In this document: piece after piece, positions 6,965-12,421 of the stretch
Layout: every line of letters starts with the position of its first letter
How positions within the stretch are numbered: position 1 is the first letter of the stretch
Source of the DNA: Alloprevotella sp.
GTDB lineage: Bacteria > Bacteroidota > Bacteroidia > Bacteroidales > Bacteroidaceae
DNA length: 12,421 bases
Assembly: GCA_015259235.1 (NCBI GenBank)
Contig: JABZGM010000048.1
Location: 1-12,421 of the forward strand
Reading direction: 5' to 3'
Program-made: the position numbers and the translations under genes
The notes under the pieces: model-generated
Seen by the model: the letters and a program-made list of their open reading frames with translations, nothing else
Told to the model about the DNA's origin: nothing
Databases searched by the model: none

Positions 6965-7000
6965 GGAGATCTAAAGAGTTTGCTGCGTTTACTTTCATCG

Positions 7001-7058
7001 GTTCTTTCTTATGAAAGACGCATTGCAATGTTCACTTCGATGTCTATAGTACACATCG
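7001..7058. promoter_or_regulatory. Two small inverted repeats in the amylase upstream region
   Basis: TCTTTC-TTAT-GAAAGA (7001-7016) and CGATGT/ACATCG around a 9-base loop (7038-7043 and 7053-7058) lie between the fabD terminator and the amylase start. They could be a 5' leader structure or operator sites. No TAnnTTTG box with a correctly spaced partner was found here, so the promoter of the amylase gene is not identified. Confidence 0.3.
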
Positions 7059-7076
7059 GAAACTTATCAATAAACA

Positions 7077-7123
7077 AAAAGCAGAGGCTACAATCTTTTA
7101 GCACGACTGTAGCTTCTGCTTTT
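7077..7123 (-). terminator. Strong intrinsic terminator after fabD
   Basis: A 16-base stem, 7077-7092 with 7108-7123 (AAAAGCAGAGGCTACA and TGTAGCTTCTGCTTTT), has a single non-Watson-Crick position and a 15-base loop. On the minus strand it ends in a T-rich run (CTTTTTGTTT). It begins 11 bp beyond the fabD stop. It should separate fabD from the amylase operon. Confidence 0.85.
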
Positions 7124-7134
7124 ATATCTTAGGA

Positions 7135-8037
7135 TTAGAGGCTGGCACCTTGCACCAATACGTCTGCATTTCCTTTGCAGATCTTAGAAATCATGCCTTG
7201 CAAAGCCTTACCTGGTCCACATTCTGTGAAAACTGTTGCACCTGCAGCTACCATATTATTTACTTCCTTTGTCCAAAGCACAGAGGAGGTAAGCTGAGCG
7301 ATAAGGTTGGTCTTGATTTCTTCAGGTGAAGTGTGAGCCGCTCCATCCACATTTTGATAAACAGGACACTTGGGCTCTGCAAATGAAGTTGCTGCAATAG
7401 CTTGTTCCAGCTCATCTTTTGCGGCTTGCATGATGGGAGAGTGGAATGCACCACCAACAGGCAACACAAGAGCACGCTTTGCACCAGCTTCTTTAAGCTT
7501 AGTGCAAGCCAATTCAATGGCTTCGCGTTCACCTGAAATTACCAATTGTCCAGGGCAGTTATAGTTTGCAGGAACAACGACTAGTCCACTTTCTTGGCTA
7601 ACAGCTGCGCAGATTTCTTCGATAGTGTTATCTTCCAAACCGATAACAGCAGCCATTGTACCTGGGCGTGCTTCACATGCGGCTTGCATTGCCAACGCGC
7701 GCTTAGAAACAAGGCGTAGACCATCTTCAAAAGACAATGCACCAGCGGCAGTAAGAGCAGAAAGTTCACCCAAGGAGTGACCTGCAACCATATCGGGACG
7801 GAATTCGTCACCCAAGCAAAGAGCTGAGATCACGCTATGCAAGAAGACTGCAGGTTGCGTCACTTTAGTTTGTTTGAGCTCTTCGTCTGTACCAGCAAAC
7901 ATGATGTCTGTGATATTAAAGCCCAAAATCTCATTAGCTTTATCAAAGTATTCCTTAGCTACAGGATGGTTCTCGTAGAGATCCTTACCCATACCTACAA
8001 ACTGTGCACCCTGTCCGGGGAAAACGTATGCTTTCAT
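7135..8037 (-). CDS. fabD: Malonyl-CoA:ACP transacylase
   Basis: Transfers malonyl from CoA to acyl carrier protein, supplying the extender unit for type II fatty-acid synthesis in the cytosol. The 300 residues match the family. The N-terminus MKAYVFPGQGAQFVGMG carries the FPGQGAQ motif (residues 6-12), the nucleophilic elbow GHSLGE has S88, the carboxylate-binding arginine is likely R113 (VSKRALAMQ), and the catalytic histidine is H199 in GGAFHSPIM. The C-terminus FTECGPGKALQGMI is standard. The frame extends back to a GTG at 8085, but that adds a non-conserved 16-residue segment; the ATG at 8037 fits the family. It is monocistronic by layout: a strong terminator follows, and the FNT gene is divergent upstream. 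Confidence 0.97.
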   Translation of the reverse strand: MKAYVFPGQGAQFVGMGKDLYENHPVAKEYFDKANEILGFNITDIMFAGTDEELKQTKVTQPAVFLHSVISALCLGDEFRPDMVAGHSLGELSALTAAGALSFEDGLRLVSKRALAMQAACEARPGTMAAVIGLEDNTIEEICAAVSQESGLVVVPANYNCPGQLVISGEREAIELACTKLKEAGAKRALVLPVGGAFHSPIMQAAKDELEQAIAATSFAEPKCPVYQNVDGAAHTSPEEIKTNLIAQLTSSVLWTKEVNNMVAAGATVFTECGPGKALQGMISKICKGNADVLVQGASL

Positions 8038-8360
8038 TTTGTTGATATTTGAATCTATAAAGAGTTTGTTTACGATATCTAGCACGAAAGTCTCTTGTTA
8101 TGCGAGAAAAATCGAGCTTACCGAGAGCAAATATACTAATTATTTTGCGAAAATCCTTGTTTGAAACACCAAAAGCAGAGTTCTTCAAAAGAAAAGTTTA
8201 ATTTTGCACTTGCTGGTTGACTCTACAGACTCTACAGATTTGACCATTAAACCAAATATGATCTGGAAATCTACCAGAGAATGAAAGTTTTTTCGTAATT
8301 TTGCAGTCGTTTCGAACATAGGCACACAAAGTGATAACTTCTAACATATTATACAAAGTG
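8038..8360. promoter_or_regulatory. Divergent intergenic region between fabD and the FNT gene
   Basis: The 323 bp contain no supportable gene. On the minus strand, TATATTTG (8128-8135) is a -7 candidate for fabD, giving a leader of roughly 85 nt, but no TTTG lies at the right distance. On the plus strand, TAATTTTG occurs at 8199-8206 and again at 8296-8303. The latter is better placed for the FNT gene (leader about 50 nt), again without a good -33 box. A tandem duplication of GACTCTACA occupies 8219-8236, followed by CTGG/CCAG arms around 8262-8276. These are weak promoter assignments. Confidence 0.35.
8219..8236. repeat. Tandem 9-bp direct repeat GACTCTACA x2
   Basis: Two exact adjacent copies, 8219-8227 and 8228-8236, lie in the divergent fabD/FNT intergenic region about 60 bp upstream of the candidate FNT -7 box. 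It could be a direct-repeat binding site or a simple slippage duplication. Confidence 0.7.
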
Positions 8361-8969
8361 ATGCCTAAAACATTTGATCTTATTCGTCTTTCTATTGCAG
8401 CCGGCGTTGCTATCGGCTTAGCAGGTTACGTCTATCTCACACTCCACGACTTGGCGGGTGCAATACTCTTTGCCTTTGGTCTTCTTACCATTGTAAGCTA
8501 TCGTCTCAAGTTGTTCACCAGCGTTTCTGGCTTCATCCATCGTAACGAATTTCCACAACTTGCTTTGATATTGGTATGCAACATCGTTGGTTGTGCTTTA
8601 GTTGGTTTGCTCTCTCGCGCAGCAGCTCATCCCCTTTCGGCAACGGCTGAAGTTGTCATCGGAGAACGTCTTGTAAACGGTGCACTAAATAGTGGACTAT
8701 TGGCCATTGGCTGTGGAATTATCATGACAGTATCCGTTACCTTTGCGTATCGTGGAAAGTTTTTACCCCTTCTCTTTGGAGTACCCGTTTTCATAAAGTG
8801 TGGTTTTCCCCACTGTATGGCCGATGCTTTCTATCTGAGCAGTTGTTCACTCGATTTTTGGCAAAGTCATTGGCAAGACATTTGTTTCTACTACCCTGCA
8901 ATCGTAGTTGGAAACTTTGTGGGATGCAATCTCCCACGCCTTTTTCCTAAACAGGACGAACAGCATTGA
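8361..8969 (+). CDS. Formate/nitrite transporter (FNT) family channel
   Basis: The 202-residue inner-membrane protein has six hydrophobic segments in the FNT order, roughly residues 9-29, 31-48, 66-85, 107-129, 134-147 and 174-190. FNT channels are pentameric and pass small monovalent anions (formate, nitrite, hydrosulfide). Family marks include KLFTSVSG (50-57), corresponding to the omega-loop LFTS of FocA, and GFPHCMADAFYL (148-159), which aligns with the GFEHSxANM signature holding the central pore histidine (here H151). The protein is shorter than FocA/NirC (about 270-285), with short termini and loops. The frame opens at a GTG (8331), but the ATG at 8361 begins the conserved part. No pyruvate-formate lyase or nitrite reductase gene is nearby to indicate the substrate. 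It ends opposite the YitT gene at a shared terminator. Confidence 0.85.
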   Translation: MPKTFDLIRLSIAAGVAIGLAGYVYLTLHDLAGAILFAFGLLTIVSYRLKLFTSVSGFIHRNEFPQLALILVCNIVGCALVGLLSRAAAHPLSATAEVVIGERLVNGALNSGLLAIGCGIIMTVSVTFAYRGKFLPLLFGVPVFIKCGFPHCMADAFYLSSCSLDFWQSHWQDICFYYPAIVVGNFVGCNLPRLFPKQDEQH

Positions 8970-9028
8970 TTTATTGAATTGGTGGCATTAGCCCATATGG
9001 CCGACAAAATTCATCATACATTCAAACA

Positions 9029-9075
9029 AAAACGAGAGTGCGTCAATCCCTACAAGTTTGACGCACTCTCGTTTT
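9029..9075. terminator. Bidirectional intrinsic terminator between FNT and YitT genes
   Basis: A perfect 18-bp inverted repeat, 9029-9046 with 9058-9075, has an 11-base loop. It begins AAAACGAGAGTGCG and ends CGCACTCTCGTTTT, so both strands read a GC-containing stem followed by T residues. Its position between convergent stops (8969 plus, 9104 minus) fits termination of both genes. Confidence 0.9.
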
Positions 9076-9103
9076 CTATTACTCTCCTAAGTAAAGAGAT
9101 ACC

Positions 9104-10108
9104 TTATTCAAGGCGCATTGTTCCGGCATCGGGAAGTTCTTTCCATCTAAAGCCATAAGTATCGTACGCATCCGTCACAATGACAAAACAATTTGGCGCA
9201 CGGAGTTTTATGCCTTCAGTGATTGCGGGCAATTCTTTTTGACGAACCACCAGAAGCAAAATATCTTTGTCACTTCCGCTATATAGTCCTTTAGAAGGGG
9301 TACAAGTAGCCGTGCGATCAAGTGTGTGCAATATCCATTCTCGAAGTTCTTCACGATCTTTGCTATCACAAATAATCTGAACAAGTTTCGTGTCTTGCGT
9401 ACCACTTACAACTGTCGCAATAGAGCGTGTGATGGCAAACATCGCGATGAGGGAGTAGAAGGAAAGCATCCATGATTTGGGTTCGGCGTTACCAATGCTT
9501 AGTCCGAACCCCATACCTATCACTAACAGACCAGAAAGCACAATAGAACCGTCTACAGTCATCAAAGCATAGGAGAACCTTACGCGAGTAAATTTGTGAA
9601 TGATCATTGCAATTATGTCGCTACCTCCACTAGAAGCACTTTGTTTAATGACAATTCCTGTGCCTATTCCCACCAAAACACCACCTATCAAACTGCTGAT
9701 GATAAGGTCGTTCGTCAAATCTAAATGGCCGCCTAGTAGTTTCGTGGGATCAAGATTTTTCAAAGCTTCAACAGGATAACTCAGTTGAGTCAAAGCATTT
9801 ACCATCAAGGGCAAAGCAACTGCAGCGACAAGGGTTCGCAACCCCAACTTTCCGCCTAACACTAAAAGCGAAAGTATTAAAAGCGGAATCTGTATGCACA
9901 GAGCAATAGTTCCGATAGGTGCAGATGGAAAAATGGCGTGTAGCACAATGCTTAGACCAAACACTCCACCTGGCACAATGCCATAAGGATTAATAAAGTA
10001 AACTAATCCTATGGCAGTTACTAAACATCCGATAAGGATAAAAGGGACAGCGCGAAGCGTCTCGGGCTGAACGGCTTCTTTCCAAAGTCCACGAAGAGAA
10101 AACGACAT
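9104..10108 (-). CDS. YitT family membrane protein (YitT + DUF2179)
   Basis: The 334-residue integral membrane protein has about five to six hydrophobic segments (roughly 21-38, 44-60, 66-85, 92-108, 134-154, 186-204 and 214-235). A cytosolic C-terminal DUF2179 domain follows at about 243-315 (KLVQIICDSKDREELREWIL through CFVIVTDAYDTYGF). The glycine-rich NPYGIVPGGVFGLSIV (40-55) and QSASSGGSDIIAMII (156-170) are repeated half-motifs typical of the family. Transport or signalling roles have been suggested for YitT proteins, but the substrate is unknown. The ATG is unambiguous. The gene has its own promoter (10203-10233) with a perfect dyad inside the spacer, and an approximately 90-nt leader. 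It is divergent from the exported nuclease and converges on the FNT gene. Confidence 0.9.
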   Translation of the reverse strand: MSFSLRGLWKEAVQPETLRAVPFILIGCLVTAIGLVYFINPYGIVPGGVFGLSIVLHAIFPSAPIGTIALCIQIPLLILSLLVLGGKLGLRTLVAAVALPLMVNALTQLSYPVEALKNLDPTKLLGGHLDLTNDLIISSLIGGVLVGIGTGIVIKQSASSGGSDIIAMIIHKFTRVRFSYALMTVDGSIVLSGLLVIGMGFGLSIGNAEPKSWMLSFYSLIAMFAITRSIATVVSGTQDTKLVQIICDSKDREELREWILHTLDRTATCTPSKGLYSGSDKDILLLVVRQKELPAITEGIKLRAPNCFVIVTDAYDTYGFRWKELPDAGTMRLE

Positions 10109-10202
10109 AAATTCCTATTGTGTTTTAGGTTTTATCAACCAGGAAAGACCTCCTTTTTGTTCTATTGCACAGAGTGGAAATCATATCCTACTATAACGGG
10201 CA

Positions 10203-10233
10203 CAAAAGTACACGATTTGCAGCAAATCACAAA
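10203..10233 (-). promoter_or_regulatory. YitT gene promoter
   Basis: On the minus strand, TTTG (10230-10233) and TACTTTTG (10203-10210) are separated by exactly 19 bases, an excellent match to the Bacteroidota consensus. The predicted start is near 10197, giving a leader of about 90 nt before the ATG at 10108. Confidence 0.65.
10214..10228. promoter_or_regulatory. Perfect inverted repeat within the YitT promoter spacer (putative operator)
   Basis: GATTTGC-A-GCAAATC is a perfect 7+1+7 dyad lying wholly between the -33 and -7 boxes of the YitT promoter, the classic place for a repressor or spacer-distorting regulator. It is also about 22-36 bp upstream of the -33 box of the divergent nuclease promoter, so one factor could affect both genes. 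The match is seen directly; the regulator is unknown. Confidence 0.5.
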
Positions 10234-10249
10234 ATTTAGAGCATATATA

Positions 10250-10280
10250 TTTGCTTAAATCTACGGAACATTTACCTTTG
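10250..10280 (+). promoter_or_regulatory. Nuclease gene promoter
   Basis: TTTG (10250-10253) and TACCTTTG (10273-10280) are 19 bases apart, matching the Bacteroidota consensus. The predicted start is near 10286, leaving a leader of about 23 nt before the ATG at 10309. The -33 boxes of this and the YitT promoter are separated by only 16 bp. Confidence 0.68.
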
Positions 10281-10308
10281 CACTTTGTAAATGTAAACAA
10301 GACTCTCG

Positions 10309-11100
10309 ATGAAAAGCATAATCCTATCTACCCTACTTATTACAAGTTGTTTCACTACAGCCGTTTCGCTCCCATTACATTCTTCTTCTGCTGCAAATGA
10401 TAAGCATGTTCCAGTGGAACAACCCGCTAGCCTTCGTAATAGTCCTGAGCAAATCATCGTACACATAGGCTATCGACTATCCTTCAATCGAGAAACCTTA
10501 TGCCCTAATTGGGTGGCATGGGAACTAACTGCACAAGAAACCCAAGGAAGTGCCCAGCGGTCAAATGATTTTCGCCCAGATCCAGCAGTTCCTTTTCGTC
10601 ACCAAGTCACTACAGAGGATTATAAACATAGCGGATACGACAGAGGTCACATGTGCCCCTCTGCCGATATGAAGTGGAGTCCAGTAGCTCAATCTGAATG
10701 TTTCTTTATGAGTAACATCTGTCCACAGCTGCATAGTCTTAATGCTGGTGGATGGGAGAAGCTCGAAAGAGCCTGTCGAAGATGGGCTAAACGAGAAGGA
10801 AAAATCTACATTGTCTGCGGTCCTATCTACAATGCAGGAAGAAAAATTCTACATATCGGCAAACAACAGAAAATCCGCGTGCCTAATGCTTTCTTCAAGG
10901 TGGTGCTTTCTCTCAAGAAAGACGAAGAAAAAGCCATTGGTTTTTATTACACCAATCGAGATGGCAAACAAAATATGGCAGATGCAGCTAAAAGTGTAGA
11001 TGAAATCGAACAAATGACAGGCATGGACTTCTTTCCACAACTCAATGATGCTTTAGAACGCCGTGTTGAAGCACAATACTCACTCAGTAGGTGGCATTAG
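10309..11100 (+). CDS. Exported DNA/RNA non-specific endonuclease (NUC1 / beta-beta-alpha-metal family)
   Basis: The 263-residue nuclease of the Serratia nuclease/EndoG type cleaves single- and double-stranded DNA and RNA with a metal-dependent His. The catalytic motif DRGH is at 111-114 (H114 general base). The metal-binding asparagine is N136 in FFMSNICPQ or the adjacent N145 in LNAGGWEKLE, both at family-typical spacing. The N-terminus, MKSIILSTLLITSCFTTAV, is an export signal. ITSC with Cys14 is an acceptable lipobox, so the protein may be a lipoprotein; otherwise Sec signal peptidase I would cut a little later. Either way it acts outside the cytoplasm, probably in nucleic-acid scavenging or degradation of extracellular DNA. 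No immunity or inhibitor gene is adjacent, consistent with a secreted rather than cytosolic enzyme. It is monocistronic, with its own promoter and a weak downstream hairpin. Confidence 0.93.
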   Translation: MKSIILSTLLITSCFTTAVSLPLHSSSAANDKHVPVEQPASLRNSPEQIIVHIGYRLSFNRETLCPNWVAWELTAQETQGSAQRSNDFRPDPAVPFRHQVTTEDYKHSGYDRGHMCPSADMKWSPVAQSECFFMSNICPQLHSLNAGGWEKLERACRRWAKREGKIYIVCGPIYNAGRKILHIGKQQKIRVPNAFFKVVLSLKKDEEKAIGFYYTNRDGKQNMADAAKSVDEIEQMTGMDFFPQLNDALERRVEAQYSLSRWH

Positions 11101-11101
11101 A

Positions 11102-11127
11102 TTTGATGGCTGATTAGCATCATCAAA
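11102..11127. terminator. Possible weak terminator hairpin between convergent nuclease and SUI1 genes
   Basis: TTTGATG-GCT and AGC-AT-CATCAAA form a stem of 7 + 3 bp with a two-base bulge, directly after the nuclease stop. A second dyad, TATCGTT/AACGATA (about 11153-11177), lies nearer the other gene's stop. Neither has a good T-run, so termination here is uncertain. Confidence 0.35.
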
Positions 11128-11190
11128 GACTGAGGCACGATGTATGCTCCATTATCGTTATTGTATAAAGAACGATACACTATGCTGTTC

Positions 11191-11532
11191 TTATCCCTTT
11201 GTTTGTGAATAGCCCATGGCACGAAGTATTTCAATAACTCGTTGCCTAAAATCTCCTTGTACTAACACCTCTCCATCTTTTGCACTGCCTCCAACTCCAC
11301 ATTTGGATTTCAACGCTTTACCTAACTCTTTAAGGTCATCTTCACTACCAACGAATCCGCTAACAATGGTCACGGTCTTCCCACCGCGACCATTTTTTTC
11401 GATGCGTACGCGCAACTTTTGAATCTTTGCTTCTAAAGTTTGAACTTCTTCTTCTGCATCCGTTTGGTAATCATAGTCAGAGGCTGTGCTAAAGACAACC
11501 CCAAGACGTTTCTTCCAATCATTATCTTTCAT
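11191..11532 (-). CDS. SUI1/eIF1-like (YciH family) translation factor
   Basis: The 113-residue cytosolic protein has a C-terminal SUI1 fold. The stretch LRVRIEKNGRGGKTVTIVSGF (about 40-60) carries the conserved basic loop NGRGGK. It is followed by LKELGKALKSKCGVGGSAKDGEVLVQGDF and a final helix VIEILRAMGY, all characteristic of YciH/eIF1. In E. coli YciH affects initiation fidelity under stress; the role in Bacteroidota is not established. The first 35 residues are acidic and poorly structured. The frame opens at GTG 11541, but ATG 11532 (MKDNDWKKRLG) is the expected start. It is 51 bp after the YgjP-like gene and probably in the same transcript. A lone TATGTTTG (11565-11572) in the gap might be a -7 box but has no -33 partner. 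Confidence 0.92.
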   Translation of the reverse strand: MKDNDWKKRLGVVFSTASDYDYQTDAEEEVQTLEAKIQKLRVRIEKNGRGGKTVTIVSGFVGSEDDLKELGKALKSKCGVGGSAKDGEVLVQGDFRQRVIEILRAMGYSQTKG

Positions 11533-11583
11533 AAGATTCACTTTATCTAAATTCTAAAATGATACAAACATAGTTACAGCGCT

Positions 11584-12123
11584 CTATCTAGTACGTCCCA
11601 GCGCCCGCAAATTTCGAGCAAACGCATTCATCTTTTTGTCCAAAACCTTTGATAAACCTTTTGGACCTCCTAAGATGTTGTCTACTTCTGCCCAAAATTT
11701 GGGACTATGGTTCATTTCAATCAAATGCGCCAATTCATGGCACACTACATAATCTACTAATTCACGAGGAGCAAGTAGTAACCACACATTGAAATTGATG
11801 TTTCCAAGCGAGGAACAAGATCCCCATCTGCTACTTACATCTTTATAGGTAATACGCTTAATACATACTCCGGCGTTGGCAGCACGAGCATGAATAATAG
11901 GAGAAATCAGATGTTTACATTGAGTTCTTAGTATTTCGATTACTACCTTGTTGAGCCATTCTTGTTTATCTAGGTGTGCAAAATCGAAGTTATCAGGTAA
12001 CAATAAGGACACCTCTCCCTTCTTTGCCCTAACTTGTGGTACCTCTTTTTGTGGCTGTAGTTCTATGGCAAGCTGCAAAAGATCTGTTTTTATCGAGAAA
12101 TGCGGAGTGATATTAAAGCGCAT
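11584..12123 (-). CDS. YgjP-like (WLM/DUF45) zinc metallopeptidase
   Basis: The 179-residue cytosolic protein is of the YgjP/DUF45 family. The zinc site is VVCHELAHLIEMNHSPKFW, with H129-E130-x2-H133 and the third ligand H139 in NHSPKFW, as in WLM-type peptidases. Upstream of it SSRWGSCSSLGNINFN (97-112) is the standard YgjP signature. The length is shorter than E. coli YgjP and some homologues (about 230), mainly because of a compact N-terminal beta domain. No signal peptide or membrane segment is present. The family often sits near type I restriction genes or alone; here it precedes the SUI1-like gene in a likely two-gene operon with a good promoter upstream. The substrate is unknown. Confidence 0.92.
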   Translation of the reverse strand: MRFNITPHFSIKTDLLQLAIELQPQKEVPQVRAKKGEVSLLLPDNFDFAHLDKQEWLNKVVIEILRTQCKHLISPIIHARAANAGVCIKRITYKDVSSRWGSCSSLGNINFNVWLLLAPRELVDYVVCHELAHLIEMNHSPKFWAEVDNILGGPKGLSKVLDKKMNAFARNLRALGRTR

Positions 12124-12148
12124 AGGAAGTATAATGTGAATTACTTAC

Positions 12149-12180
12149 CAAAGGTACAACATCTCACGAAATAGAACAAA
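12149..12180 (-). promoter_or_regulatory. Promoter for the YgjP-SUI1 pair
   Basis: On the minus strand, TTTG (12177-12180) is followed after 20 bases by TACCTTTG (12149-12156), a full match to the Bacteroidota consensus. RNA would start near 12143, leaving a leader of about 20 nt before the ATG at 12123. Confidence 0.66.
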
Positions 12181-12421
12181 GGCAAATGAGATTAATGCGC
12201 TAAAACTTGTAAATATTCTGTTGAGGTCTAATAGCTGAGAATTCAATAATTGCAATCCATACTCTATTTGTACGCATGTGGTGAATCATTGATGGATACT
12301 CCTACAGACAAAAACTAGAGTTTCACAGATTTTCTCCGAGCTTTTTTCAAAAATCTCCTACGAAATCTCTTTTTTCTCCTATGTTTTAATCACTTTTCGC
12401 CATTATTTTCAGCAATTATTG
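12181..12421. other. Gene-free AT-rich end region with recurring CTCC motifs
   Basis: No coding frame, tRNA or terminator can be supported here. From 12300 to 12380 the motif TCTCC or CTCCTA recurs at 12301, 12336, 12357 and 12376. The last three are about 19-21 bp apart, with T-rich runs between them. It is probably the upstream or downstream region of a gene beyond the window edge. Confidence 0.4.

Noticed and set aside
8979..11100. 11-bp match GGTGGCATTAG near 8980 and at 11090-11100
   Set aside because: The second copy is the coding end and stop of the nuclease; surrounding bases differ and no longer repeat exists, so it is probably chance.
1..12421. CRISPR arrays, insertion sequences, phage genes, tRNA or rRNA
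   Set aside because: No regularly spaced repeats, transposase or integrase motifs, or tRNA/rRNA-like sequence were seen; the gene content is core metabolism.

Overview
The window reads as a chromosomal, mostly housekeeping segment of a member of the Bacteroidota, most likely order Bacteroidales. Three things support this. The promoters fit the Bacteroidota primary-sigma pattern TTTG-N19/20-TAnnTTTG, which I find with correct spacing at four places, and start codons lack clear Shine-Dalgarno sequences. The gene families are typical of the group: a DUF2520 Rossmann protein beside KdsC and Maf, a bacterial SUI1/eIF1-like protein, a short FNT channel, a YitT/DUF2179 protein and a NUC1-type exported nuclease. 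The first gene's lipoprotein has an acidic stretch after its cysteine that resembles Bacteroidota surface-export signals. I cannot name genus or species.

Layout. Positions 64-2514 (minus) hold an apparent operon read in the order DUF2520 Rossmann protein, kdsC, maf, lipoprotein. It starts at a promoter that abuts the fabI terminator. Positions 2634-3491 (minus) hold fabI, preceded by a 251-bp intergenic region with two related dyads. Positions 3743-6964 (minus) hold a probable operon read in the order cytosolic GH13 alpha-amylase-like enzyme, ispE, HD-domain phosphohydrolase. Positions 7135-8037 (minus) hold fabD with a strong terminator. It is divergent from a formate/nitrite transporter-family gene (8361-8969, plus), which converges on a YitT-family membrane protein (9104-10108, minus) across an 18-bp perfect-stem bidirectional terminator. 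The YitT gene is divergent from an exported DNA/RNA endonuclease (10309-11100, plus). Both promoters of that pair are well resolved, and a perfect dyad lies inside the YitT promoter spacer. Positions 11191-12123 (minus) hold a YgjP-like zinc metallopeptidase followed by the SUI1-like protein, with a clear promoter. The last 298 bases carry no gene I can support, only AT-rich DNA with recurring CTCC motifs.

Functionally the core genes serve the cell envelope: fabD and fabI in fatty-acid synthesis, kdsC in Kdo/LPS synthesis, and ispE in isoprenoid precursor synthesis (and so undecaprenyl and quinones). The amylase, FNT channel, YitT protein and nuclease are metabolic or scavenging accessories. 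I saw no mobile element, CRISPR array, tRNA or rRNA. I did not find a convincing new multi-gene system. The best leads are regulatory dyads (fabI, YitT), an uncharacterised HD phosphohydrolase linked to ispE, and a putative surface lipoprotein linked to kdsC/maf.
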